From Iodobacter ciconiae (GTDB lineage Bacteria > Pseudomonadota > Gammaproteobacteria > Burkholderiales > Chitinibacteraceae), in NCBI RefSeq assembly GCF_003952345.1, contig NZ_CP034433.1:3782001-3846000 (forward strand): a DNA stretch of 64,000 bases, given 5' to 3'. Shown one piece after another: positions 9,491 through 18,248 of the stretch. Both the position numbers and the translations under genes were made by a program. The notes beneath the pieces were generated by a model, which worked only from the letters and a program-made list of their open reading frames with translations, did no database searches and had not been told where the DNA came from. Within the stretch, counting starts at the first letter, position 1. The number at the start of each line of letters is the position of its first letter.

Positions 9491-10174
9491 ATGACTACAG
9501 ATATCGGGCTTCCTCCTTTTTTGCCATTTTTATTTCCTTTGCTCAGTGCTCTGCCGGATGAAGTACGGGCGGCGCTTATTCAGAGTGGCTCGCAACATCT
9601 GGCTCTGAAGGGAGATATTATCTGGGATGAAGGGTTTCCTATTGAAACGGTATTGTTTTTGTCTGATGGAGCCTTATCGGCAATGTCGAATACGGAGATG
9701 GGAAAACGCTCTTTTTTGTATGGCTTAATGCCCGCAGGGTCAATTGCCGGCTTACATGCTTTATTTGAAGAAAGTGAAACACAATTTTGTTTAAGTGCTT
9801 TGCAAGATAGCCATTATTTGCTTGTTCCACTGGACAGGCTCAGTGCCGCTTTAGATCAGCATCCGCCTGCATGGAAAATCTGTGCAAAAGAGCTGGCCGT
9901 TGGCACAAAGTTTTTACTGAATTTTGTCAATTTGCTTGCCAATACAAATGGCTATAAAAAGTTACGCACTCTATTACTCTGGCTGGACAGGCGCGCTGCT
10001 ATGTCCCCGAACCAGTTTGGTTTAAAACTAAGTCAGCAGGATATTGCGGCCCGTATTGGCTTGTCCCGGGAAATGGTTAACCGGATGCTGGCAGGGTTGA
10101 AGGAGGGGGGGTATATCTCTTTGGATGAGCGCGGGCATTTTCGGATTATTAAACCTTTGCCTGCTCATTTTTAG
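9491..10174 (+). CDS. Crp/Fnr-family transcriptional regulator
   Basis: About 227 residues from the ATG at 9491. A GTG at 9452, directly after the preceding stop, is an alternative start, and neither has a strong ribosome site. The N-terminal half is a cyclic-nucleotide-binding-type beta-barrel. The C-terminal half has a winged helix with 'LSQQDIAARIGLSREMVNRM', the classical Crp-type recognition helix. No Fnr-type Cys cluster is visible and the cAMP-contact residues are not obvious, so the ligand is unknown. It is followed by a terminator at 10282. Confidence 0.85.
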   Translation: MTTDIGLPPFLPFLFPLLSALPDEVRAALIQSGSQHLALKGDIIWDEGFPIETVLFLSDGALSAMSNTEMGKRSFLYGLMPAGSIAGLHALFEESETQFCLSALQDSHYLLVPLDRLSAALDQHPPAWKICAKELAVGTKFLLNFVNLLANTNGYKKLRTLLLWLDRRAAMSPNQFGLKLSQQDIAARIGLSREMVNRMLAGLKEGGYISLDERGHFRIIKPLPAHF

Positions 10175-10281
10175 CCGCTTTATGTGTGAAATCGCACAAG
10201 GGCTGTTCTTTGAGGCTGCATGCCCTTTAATATTGCCTGACTTTTATATGTATGAAACCTAAAGACATAGGTGTTATTGCC

Positions 10282-10308
10282 TGCTGTCGCTGCAACGACA
10301 GCATTTTT
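10282..10308 (+). terminator. Intrinsic terminator after Crp-like regulator
   Basis: TGCTGTCG (10282-10289) pairs with CGACAGCA (10296-10303) and is followed by five T residues. Confidence 0.7.
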
Positions 10309-10969
10309 GTATCTTATGTAATGGCATGAAAAATAAGCAGATAAATCTGTGGATATGGTTTTAGAAATGGTTAAAACCATGGCTGACTCACTTGATAAAT
10401 AAAGGGAATCAGTGTTTTTATGAATGGGTATAAAACAGGGCAAAAATTTGGGAACGTAATTGATTTGTAATCTAAAACAGATCCGGATTCCCTGGTCGTG
10501 GTGGATGCCGCGTTGTGATAGCTAATGATACCTGGCAGCCAGGATTTGGGGTAAAAGGTCTGAGAAATAGTGTATTTATTTTCCCCCGGATTTTGTTATG
10601 GCAGTAAAAAACTTTGAATTAATAGGGTGAGTATATTAATTGATAAAGTTGAAACCCGCGATGATGCGGGTTTTTTTTGTCCTTTAAAAAGAGACTTGTT
10701 GCTATTTAATGCTAATAATTTATCTTGGATTGCCGGTTAATGACGGCTTGGAGCCTCATTTTATTTATTTGTTGAAAGTACAATAAGCAGCTTACCTGTT
10801 ATTTAAATATTAGAATTTAATTTTTTACAGATCTGACTACTGTTATTTATTTGATAATTGATTTGTCAGTTTTTTTATGATGATTTTTGTCTGTAATTAG
10901 GCTAGATTTCAGGATTGGATTGTTTTTTAAAGTATTCTTTATTGTGTAAATTTTAGTGTGAAATAGCGT
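10309..10969 (+). other. Intergenic region holding a second, unassigned terminator
   Basis: No convincing protein gene lies in this 660-bp stretch. It contains a small palindrome CCTGGCAGCCAGG (10531-10543). It also has a strong hairpin AAACCCGC/GCGGGTTT (10652-10659 / 10666-10673) running into eight T residues. That second terminator has no coding gene in front of it, so a small RNA ending there is possible. The last 280 bp, very AT-rich, form the promoter region of the diguanylate cyclase gene. Confidence 0.45.
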
Positions 10970-12925
10970 ATGAAATGCCTGTTAGTGATTTCTCTGAGTT
11001 TGCTGGTTACTGTGTCTTCCGTGTGGGCAAACGAGAAGGTGACGCTGCAATTAAAGTGGGAGCATGCCTTTCAGTTTGCTGGCTACTATGCTGCCAAGGA
11101 AATGGGTTTTTACGAGCAGGCGGGCCTGAACGTAGAAATTAAAGCAGCCCAGCCCGGGGTTGATGCCATGATGGAGGTTGTATCTGGCCGGGCTGATTTT
11201 GCTACGGGTACCAGCAGCCTTTTACTGGCACGCAAGCTGGGGAAACCCGTTGTTGTTCTCGCCGTTATTTTACAGCACTCCCCCTATGTACTGATTGCTC
11301 TTGAGAAATCTTCTTTACAAAGTATTCACCATTTAAACGATAAGCGGATCATGGTTGAGCCGCTCTCGGAAGAATTACTCGCCTATTTAAAACGGGAAGG
11401 CATCGAGCTGGACCGGTTAAAGCTGGTGGCGCATAACTTTAAAACAGACGCGCTGAAGGGGGGCGATGTCGATGCGATTTCTGCATATCTGACCAATGAG
11501 CCATTTATTCTTGATCAGGCTGGTGTTAAGTATCAAACCTATACCCCGCGCTCTGCGGGTATTGATTTTTATGGTGATAATCTGTTTACCAGCGAGCGTG
11601 AAATAAGCCAGCATCCGGAGCGGGTAAAAGCATTTCGTGCCGCCAGCCTGCGTGGTTGGGAATATGCAATGGCTAATCCTGATGAAATCATCCAAATGAT
11701 TTTAAGGAAATACGCTAAGTCCAAAAGCCGGGCCCAGCTTGAGTTTGAGGCCGCACAAATGGCGTCACTGATGCGTACTGATCTTGTTGCTGTGGGTTAT
11801 ATGAACCCCGGCCGGTGGCGGCATATTGCTGACACCTATGCCGAGATTGGTATGCTGCCCAATGGCTTCTCTTTGGATGGTTTTTTGTATGAAGCAAACC
11901 CGAAGGCTGATGTTTCCTGGATTTACAGCCTGCTGGGTATCGCGTTAGGTTTGCTGGCCCTGGTAGGAGCCATTGCCCTTTATATTCATTATCTGAATGG
12001 CCGCCTGGCAAAAGCGCTGGCTGAAGGATCGCTGACCGAACAGCGTTTGAAAGTATTTTCAACTGCGATTGAGCAAAGTCCGACCCCGGTCCTCATTACC
12101 GGCCCGGATCGGGTGATTCAGTATGTAAACCCCAGGTTTTCTGAAGAAACGGGTTATTTACCGGATGAAGTGCTTGGTAGAACACCCCGTTTTTTGCGCG
12201 CGGAAGAGGTTGATGACGCAGCATATACAGAAATGTGGAGTGCACTGATTAGCGGCCAGCGCTGGATTGGCGAGCTGGTAACCAGGCGTAAGTCCGGAGA
12301 GCCGTATTGGCAAGAGGCTCATGTGGGGCCGGTAAAGGATGGCAGTGGGGCGATCACTCATTTTGTGGCGGTGTTGCTGGATATTAATGAGCGTAAGCAA
12401 ATTCATCAGCGGCTCGCACATTCCGCTCATTACGATATGCTGACCCAGCTGCCCAATCGTATTCTTTTATTCGAAAGAATCAGCCAGGCATTGAGCAGGG
12501 CAAAGCGTAATCAGACTAAGCTTGCCATCTTGTTTATTGATCTGGATAAATTCAAACCTATTAACGATCTTCATGGCCATGCCATTGGCGATTTATTGCT
12601 GGAAGAATCAGCCAAACGGATGTCGGGCTGTCTGCGGGATTCGGATACCGTGGGCCGAATTGGTGGTGATGAATTTATGGTGCTCCTACCGGAAATCAAT
12701 CATGTAAACGATGCCTGTGCTGTGGCCGAGAAAATACGTGAGTCGTTGAAACAAACATTTTTTCTTGCCGACAAGCATCTCACTATTTCATCCTGTATCG
12801 GTATTGCTTTATTTCCGGATCACGGTACAGACGTGGCAGAGCTGGCAAAAAGCGCTGATGCTGCGATGTATCAGGCCAAGGCTTCGGGAGGCAATAAAGT
12901 GAGTGTGTTTGCACTGCAAAATTGA
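10970..12925 (+). CDS. Diguanylate cyclase with periplasmic NMT1/THI5-like sensor and PAS domain
   Basis: This is a 651-residue protein. A signal peptide (residues 1-20) is followed by an NMT1/THI5-type substrate-binding domain (about 21-310; 'LQLKWEHAFQFAGYYAAKEMG' is typical). A membrane helix (about 318-338) leads to a PAS domain (about 355-465). The C-terminal GGDEF domain (about 485-650) has an intact GGDEF motif and an inhibitory I-site in the pattern RxxDxxxRxGGDEF, so it should be active and product-inhibited. The natural reading is a sensor of a periplasmic pyrimidine- or sulfonate-like ligand that controls c-di-GMP. It is monocistronic. Confidence 0.9.
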   Translation: MKCLLVISLSLLVTVSSVWANEKVTLQLKWEHAFQFAGYYAAKEMGFYEQAGLNVEIKAAQPGVDAMMEVVSGRADFATGTSSLLLARKLGKPVVVLAVILQHSPYVLIALEKSSLQSIHHLNDKRIMVEPLSEELLAYLKREGIELDRLKLVAHNFKTDALKGGDVDAISAYLTNEPFILDQAGVKYQTYTPRSAGIDFYGDNLFTSEREISQHPERVKAFRAASLRGWEYAMANPDEIIQMILRKYAKSKSRAQLEFEAAQMASLMRTDLVAVGYMNPGRWRHIADTYAEIGMLPNGFSLDGFLYEANPKADVSWIYSLLGIALGLLALVGAIALYIHYLNGRLAKALAEGSLTEQRLKVFSTAIEQSPTPVLITGPDRVIQYVNPRFSEETGYLPDEVLGRTPRFLRAEEVDDAAYTEMWSALISGQRWIGELVTRRKSGEPYWQEAHVGPVKDGSGAITHFVAVLLDINERKQIHQRLAHSAHYDMLTQLPNRILLFERISQALSRAKRNQTKLAILFIDLDKFKPINDLHGHAIGDLLLEESAKRMSGCLRDSDTVGRIGGDEFMVLLPEINHVNDACAVAEKIRESLKQTFFLADKHLTISSCIGIALFPDHGTDVAELAKSADAAMYQAKASGGNKVSVFALQN

Positions 12926-13469
12926 GCAAAGTTTGCCTTAAAAAGCGGGCTTGAATATCCCGTGTTAACAAACTCTGGCTGGTTATTATGTCTATGCTGG
13001 AATAAAAAGCTATTTGTTTTGGGCTGGAAGTACTTATTCTGATGAAGTTAGTATTTTATGGGCTGCTATATAGTTCATTGTATTTGATTCATTATTTTTA
13101 TCGAACTAAATGCTGATTGTATCGATAAAATAATACAGTTTATAATAAAATGCTATTCAGTTAATATTAATCTTGGTTTGTTGGTGATAAATTATAAAAA
13201 TAATCTATTATGGGTGGTTTGCCAAGTGATGAATAAAACTTGTTTGTTGCTGTCGCATTCTTATTTTTGGGTTAAATTGATATTGCATAAAATGGCATTT
13301 GTGCACTCTGCGTGTGTTTTTTTTGTATTGGTTTTAATTTGTTATTTTTTATAAAAATGAGATTTTTCTTATTGTATTGACAGCTAATTTAACCGATTAT
13401 TGTTCTGCTGGTGACTAGTTTGTGCGACTTTGATTCGTTATAAATTTGTTTAAATAAGGAATTGTTTTT
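12926..13469 (+). other. AT-rich intergenic region
   Basis: This 544-bp stretch, mostly A and T after 13,050, has no open frame with a recognisable product and no clear terminator. It presumably carries the promoter of the Dabb-domain gene. Confidence 0.5.
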
Positions 13470-14006
13470 ATGCTAAATTTAAAACCGATATTATCATTGA
13501 TCACTATGATAACGGCTTGTTATTCCCTGCCTGTGCTGGGCGCAACTTCTTTGGAGGGCGCTACTGTGATTAATCAGCAGCAATTGAAACAGGATTTGGG
13601 CAATGTGGGCGCTGCGCGTTTTACTCATTCTGATTATAAAAAGGGCCCGCTTCGGCATATTGTTTTGTTTCGTTACAAGCCTTCCGTAAGCGCAGAGCAG
13701 CGTCAGGAAGTGTCAAAACGCTTTTTGGCATTAAGTAAATCACTCAGAAATAATAAACCTTATATTGTTTCTATTGAAGAAGGTTTGCAAAACAGTGGCG
13801 AGGGCGCTGATCATGGCTTTGAGCAGGCATTTCTGGTTACGTTTAATTCGGAAGGGGACCGCAATTTTTATGTAGGGGAGCCTATTGTGACTGATACCCA
13901 GTATTTTGATTTGGCACATCAGGATTTTAAAGTGTTTGTCGGGCCATTGCTTGCCCCTCAAGGTGCTTTAGTTTTTGATTATGTGATAAACGGTAAAACC
14001 AAGTAA
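13470..14006 (+). CDS. Secreted Dabb (stress-responsive A/B barrel) domain protein
   Basis: This 178-residue protein has an N-terminal signal peptide (about 1-24, cleavage after LGA). A Dabb-type ferredoxin-like domain begins at 'LRHIVLFRYKP' near residue 61 and runs to about 155. Dabb proteins are small dimeric alpha/beta barrels of varied or unknown function. An exported single-domain version is less usual. A ribosome site (AAGGAA) precedes the ATG. The gene stands alone in AT-rich DNA. Confidence 0.75.
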   Translation: MLNLKPILSLITMITACYSLPVLGATSLEGATVINQQQLKQDLGNVGAARFTHSDYKKGPLRHIVLFRYKPSVSAEQRQEVSKRFLALSKSLRNNKPYIVSIEEGLQNSGEGADHGFEQAFLVTFNSEGDRNFYVGEPIVTDTQYFDLAHQDFKVFVGPLLAPQGALVFDYVINGKTK

Positions 14007-14108
14007 AAGATATAGATCTTATATTATTTACTAATTGGCAATGTATTCCTTTATCCAGTATTTATATGTTTTTTATTTTCTACATGATATTTTTTTGATG
14101 AGAAATGG

Positions 14109-14465
14109 CTATATTTTTAAAGCACGTAAAAATTCATCTGGATCAAAGCCATTTTTCATCTGATATCCCCGCACAATCAGAAAGGGTGTGCCCATTGCAC
14201 CATAGGCACTGAATTCTTGCTGGCAGCGCTGCTCAATACTCATATTGCATTCGGTAAAGATAAAGTTATTTTTATTTAACCAGTATTTGGCCTTGGTGCA
14301 GTAAATGCATTCTGTAGTGGAATACATTGTGATTTCACCTGGCCTTACTAATGAGGCTAGCTGGTTTATATTCTCGTATTCGATATCAGTTTGATTGTTT
14401 GAATAATGCTTCCAGGCAAATTGCAGCGCACCAACAATGATTAAAAGTGTAATTAAACGAGCCAT
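14109..14465 (-). CDS. Membrane-anchored glutaredoxin/thioredoxin-fold protein
   Basis: This 118-residue protein has one N-terminal hydrophobic helix (residues 2-17) acting as anchor or uncleaved signal. A glutaredoxin-type domain follows, with 'MYSTTECIYCTKAK' containing a CxxC pair at C53/C56 and the cis-proline segment 'GTPFLIV' near 92-98. It is likely a thiol-disulfide reductase facing the periplasm or the membrane surface. The family resembles proteobacterial glutaredoxin-like proteins with DUF4124-type partners, but no such partner is adjacent. Substrate unknown. Confidence 0.8.
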   Translation of the reverse strand: MARLITLLIIVGALQFAWKHYSNNQTDIEYENINQLASLVRPGEITMYSTTECIYCTKAKYWLNKNNFIFTECNMSIEQRCQQEFSAYGAMGTPFLIVRGYQMKNGFDPDEFLRALKI

Positions 14466-14919
14466 TTGGCTGTGTCCTGTACTTAAAGTTGTGCGTGTAT
14501 TAAATTCGATCGAATTCCCGGATGTACAAATATTTCAGGTGGTGGCTTGAAGTATTTGTATGTTACGGCCTTGGGTGTAATTTATGCAAACAGTATATTT
14601 GCATAAAAGAGATTTTATATTTGTTGTTATGCTCTTAATTGATTACGGCGGGTAGTTTTGTATGGTTTTTTTGGTTTGGGGCATTATCTTCCGATGCGTA
14701 ATTTTTCCCTGCTTTTCAAGGGTGTCTGCAGCATTTGATTAAGCTATTTGATGGCTACCCCAGATATAGAAATAAAATCCATTTTTAAGTACGCATAGTA
14801 CTTTGCGTTTGCACTGAAAATATCTTTTGATTGATGCATGCTATCCCAAAAAAACAATATGAGCTCATCAAGGCCGCTTACTTTGCGCACCACACTCATT
14901 ATTTAAGCAGGAAGTCATC
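14466..14919 (+). other. Intergenic region, no gene seen
   Basis: This stretch is AT-rich on average and has no supported coding frame on either strand. It lies upstream of both the glutaredoxin-like gene and a decayed fragment on its right. Confidence 0.45.
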
Positions 14920-15232
14920 GTGAAGAAGCTGTGCCGTTTGCCTTGGGGACATGACTATTATCCCCAAAAAATGATCAATCTTGCCGCTTGTCATATGAGT
15001 TGGTATCGCATTCTGACATCAGTAAGTATCTCAATATGCTCATTCTGGTTGATAAAGCCAAGCTTGGCTTGCTAAAACATTTAAAAAGGTTACTGAAGCC
15101 TTAAAGTCTCTGCAAAAGGCATCGGGGTGCTTTTTAACGGCTGAGACGTTAAAGCATCAGCAAAAAAATAGACCGGAATTGTTTACCAAACGAGTACATG
15201 ACCACGTAGAACTGGGTGCAGGGATTTGCTAG
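14920..15232 (+). pseudogene. Possible decayed gene fragment of unknown family
   Basis: A GTG at 14920 with AGGAAG in front opens a frame that reads protein-like for about 30 codons ('LPWGHDYYPQKMINLAACHM'). Plausible coding then continues in a second frame (about 15009-15095, 'ISKYLNMLILVDKAKLGLL') and a third frame (15098-15232). Three collinear protein-like pieces in different frames suggest a gene with two frameshifts. I do not recognise the family, and chance open stretches cannot be excluded. Confidence 0.3.
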
Positions 15233-15948
15233 AGGTCTTGTAAAAGGGCTTTATGTTTAACCGTCACAATTTGATAAACCCCACCAAAGATTGTGCGTTT
15301 TTGCCAGTCGTACGGATCGGAGTGGCTGGCGTAATGGCTGATTTCATTTTGCCAGAGCGCATCGGCAAAGGGCTCTAATTTGGCATTGACCCATTTTAGG
15401 ATCCAGCGAATTGGCTGCCAGAGTGATGGCCGGTGGTAATCAACAAATAATACTTTACCATCCGCGGGCATATTGTTCAGCATGTGGTCAACAATCATGC
15501 GTTTTTTATTATCAGGCACTTCATGCAATAGAAAGAAACTGCAAATCAGATCAAATGATTTATCGCTCTGATAAGTAGCCGCATCTGCGCGGGTGACTTT
15601 GGCCCAGGGGTAGATGGCAAGTTTGCGCTGGCCATGCTCGATTTGTGCAGGGGTGATATCGGTGAGATGAAAGCAGCCGCCCGGTCCCACTTTTTGTGCC
15701 ACTTTACGCACTAAATCACCATAAACATGGGCCACTTGCCAGACTTTCATGCCGGGCTGGATTTCATCCAAATAGGCGCGCATCAGGCGCTGATCGTTAC
15801 CAAACAACAGTACTTTAACAACCAGATTGTGGTCTAGCTGGTCAACGCGCCCCGGATTGACATAAGCCCAGTCGTAGACTTCGGTCATATAGTCAGGAAC
15901 GCCTTCGTAATAAGGGTTCTCAGGCAGTTTGGGATGATTTTTTGTCAT
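15229..15948 (-). CDS. rquA: Rhodoquinone biosynthesis methyltransferase-like protein RquA
   Basis: This is a 239-residue class I methyltransferase-fold protein. It has the RquA hallmarks I know from Rhodospirillum-type sequences: 'YDWAYVNP' near residues 25-32, the altered SAM loop 'QVAHVYGD' at 71-78 instead of a Gly-rich motif, 'FFLLHEVPD', 'VDYHRPS', 'LEPFADALW' and a C-terminal 'FGGVYQ'. RquA converts ubiquinone to rhodoquinone, the low-potential quinone used by fumarate reductase under low oxygen. The gene stands alone upstream of rhlE on the same strand. Confidence 0.85.
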   Translation of the reverse strand: MTKNHPKLPENPYYEGVPDYMTEVYDWAYVNPGRVDQLDHNLVVKVLLFGNDQRLMRAYLDEIQPGMKVWQVAHVYGDLVRKVAQKVGPGGCFHLTDITPAQIEHGQRKLAIYPWAKVTRADAATYQSDKSFDLICSFFLLHEVPDNKKRMIVDHMLNNMPADGKVLFVDYHRPSLWQPIRWILKWVNAKLEPFADALWQNEISHYASHSDPYDWQKRTIFGGVYQIVTVKHKALLQDL

Positions 15949-16080
15949 AGTGGCGCTTCCTGAATAATGGCTTTCAGCTTAAATCCATTGAATGACAGCT
16001 GTTTTGAGCTGGGCCAAGATTTACGTACAACATATTCACTAATCGAATAAGCCCGTAATTGCAGACATATGTTTAGGCAT

Positions 16081-16108
16081 AAAAAAACGGTACTCTAAGC
16101 ACCGTTTT
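16081..16108 (-). terminator. Intrinsic terminator of rhlE
   Basis: AAAACGGT (16084-16091) pairs with ACCGTTTT (16101-16108). Read on the minus strand, the hairpin runs into a T tract just after the rhlE stop. Confidence 0.8.
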
Positions 16109-16129
16109 GGGTTAAACAATTAAAACCAC

Positions 16130-17809
16130 TTAATGATGGCGACCACCAGAGCGTTTAATCGGTGCAAATAGTGCGGCAACCGGGGTATTTTCATTGCTGA
16201 GCGGTTGTTGATCACCACGCGGTTTGCCCGCCGGGCGTGGTGAGCTGCTACGAGTATCATTACGTGTGCGATCCGAATAGCTGCGATCTTGCGAAGCCCG
16301 GCCCTGCGGTGTGCGTGAATCGCTACGGCCTTCCGGTCGTGCGCGGCCTTCGCCAGCTGGGCGGGGTGTTGCCGTGCGGGCTTCACCGCGCGGGTTGTTA
16401 TTAAAACGGCCTTCACCGGCAGGGCGAGGGTTGCGTGTTTCGTCGCGCGTATTATAACGGCCTTCGTCTGGGTTAAAGCGGGCAGCCGGGCGGGGCGCTC
16501 GCTCTTCATTGCTGCGTGGTGTGCGCTCTTCCTGATTTCGTGCCGGGCGTGGTGCATCACCAGTTACACGGTCTGTACGATTATGCCCGCGTGGCGGACG
16601 GCCGCTATTGGGGTTGCGTGGATCATGCCTGCGCTGCGCACCATTGCGGCCATTTAAAATCGGTTCGGCCTTGATGCTTGGATCAACAGCAAAGCCTTCT
16701 ACGCTTTCACGGGTGATATCACGTTTGATCAGCCGCTCGATATCGTTCAGCAGCTTGTGTTCATCCACGCAAACCAGTGAAATTGCTTCGCCTTCCGATC
16801 CCGCACGGCCTGTGCGGCCAATGCGGTGCACATAATCTTCGGCCACATTTGGCAGCTCGAAGTTCACTACATGGGGCAATTCCTCGATATCAATGCCGCG
16901 GGCAGCGATATCAGTGGCGCACAGCACTTGCAGTGTGCCGGATTTAAACTCGGCCAGCGCACGGGTGCGTGCGGCCTGGCTTTTATTGCCGTGAATGGCC
17001 AGCGAGTTTATGCCGTCTTTAGTCAGCTGCTCGGCCAGGCGGTTTGCGCCATGCTTGGTGCGGGTAAACACCAGCACCTGGAACCAGTTTTTGTCTTTGA
17101 TGAGTTTGGTGAGCAGCTCACGTTTACGCTCACGATCAACAAAGTAAACCTTTTGCGTAATCATTTCGGCCGTTGCATTGCGGCGGGCTACTTCGATCAG
17201 CGCAGGGTTATCCAAAAGGCCGTCGGCCAGTGTTTTGATTTCGTCAGAAAAAGTAGCGGAGAACAGTAAGTTCTGACGCTTAGCCGGCAGCAGGGCCAGC
17301 ACTTTTTTGATATCGCGAATAAAGCCCATATCCAGCATGCGATCGGCTTCGTCCAGAATCAGCACTTCAACGCCGCTTAAATCAACGGTTTTTTGTGAGA
17401 TATGGTCAAGCAAACGGCCCGGAGTGGCGACCAGAATATCAACCTGGCCACGCAGCATTTTGATTTGCGGATTAATGCTGACGCCACCAAACATCATCAT
17501 GGATTTCAGCGGCAGGTATTTACCATAGTCGCGCACGCTTTCTTCAACCTGAGCAGCCAATTCACGCGTAGGGGTCAGAATCAGTGCACGAATTTTTTTG
17601 CTGGCTGCAGGTTTGCTGTTCAGGATGTGTAGCAAAGGTAAAGTAAAGCCTGCGGTTTTACCTGTACCGGTTTGTGCTCCGGCAAGCAGATCACCACCGG
17701 ATAGCACGGCAGGGATGGCCTGCAGCTGAATAGGGGTTGGTGTGGTGTAGCCAAGTTCAGTAACGGCGCGGACGATATCGTCCGCAAGCCCTAGGGCGGA
17801 AAAACTCAT
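16130..17809 (-). CDS. rhlE: ATP-dependent DEAD-box RNA helicase RhlE
   Basis: This 559-residue protein has all the DEAD-box motifs in order. The Q motif lies near 22-30, motif I AQTGTGKT near 44-51, then 'PTRELA', 'DEAD', 'SAT' and motif VI '[10 protein letters not shown]' near 332. After about residue 380 comes a long basic tail rich in Arg, Pro, Gly and Asn with repeated 'PRPAGEGR'-like units. That tail is typical of betaproteobacterial RhlE proteins and binds RNA. It acts in RNA degradosome or ribosome assembly, often in the cold. Next to a second helicase gene, dbpA. Confidence 0.93.
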   Translation of the reverse strand: MSFSALGLADDIVRAVTELGYTTPTPIQLQAIPAVLSGGDLLAGAQTGTGKTAGFTLPLLHILNSKPAASKKIRALILTPTRELAAQVEESVRDYGKYLPLKSMMMFGGVSINPQIKMLRGQVDILVATPGRLLDHISQKTVDLSGVEVLILDEADRMLDMGFIRDIKKVLALLPAKRQNLLFSATFSDEIKTLADGLLDNPALIEVARRNATAEMITQKVYFVDRERKRELLTKLIKDKNWFQVLVFTRTKHGANRLAEQLTKDGINSLAIHGNKSQAARTRALAEFKSGTLQVLCATDIAARGIDIEELPHVVNFELPNVAEDYVHRIGRTGRAGSEGEAISLVCVDEHKLLNDIERLIKRDITRESVEGFAVDPSIKAEPILNGRNGAQRRHDPRNPNSGRPPRGHNRTDRVTGDAPRPARNQEERTPRSNEERAPRPAARFNPDEGRYNTRDETRNPRPAGEGRFNNNPRGEARTATPRPAGEGRARPEGRSDSRTPQGRASQDRSYSDRTRNDTRSSSPRPAGKPRGDQQPLSNENTPVAALFAPIKRSGGRHH

Positions 17810-18248
17810 TCAAACTCCAGAGACGAGTATCGGCCTGTCGCCAAGAGTGGCGCCAGTCAAAGGCAGATGGGGTAGGTATTTAGAAACCTTAGCCAGATAT
17901 GGCATCAAGATAGATCATTCAGCCGCATACAGCCAAGACTGGCTGCGATTTATATTCAACGGATTGAGCTTGGGCGCTTGATGGCGTACTTGGATGGTGT
18001 AGCGCGGAGACTGGGTAACGCACTCACCGGCGGCATTATACCCGTGTACTTGCCGTGTTGTGTGAAGCAATCGTTAATTAGTGCGCAATACCGTTGCCAG
18101 TTGGCAGGGAAGGGGTATTTTTTTGTCTTTGTGAAGCCTTCGTGCTCCTGCAGGTGCACCCGCGTCTGGCATTGCACGCGGGTTTTGCTGTCCTGGATGA
18201 AGCACTTGGCCGATATGTATTGGCGCTTTGATGTCCCGTTCAGGCTCA
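17810..18248 (-). other. Region between rhlE and dbpA
   Basis: This 439-bp stretch has no supported gene. A hairpin ACCCGCGT/ACGCGGGT (18158-18165 / 18176-18183) with four T residues lies on the plus strand with no obvious gene to end. An open minus-strand frame at 17956-18249 abuts the dbpA stop but has no family features. The rhlE promoter must lie at the left end. Confidence 0.45.

Noticed and set aside
10180..10443. 87-residue minus-strand frame after the Crp-like gene
   Set aside because: It spans the regulator's terminator and has no ribosome site or family features.
16120..16560. 146-residue minus-strand frame overlapping the end of rhlE
   Set aside because: It is an out-of-frame reading of the repetitive Arg/Pro-rich RhlE tail.
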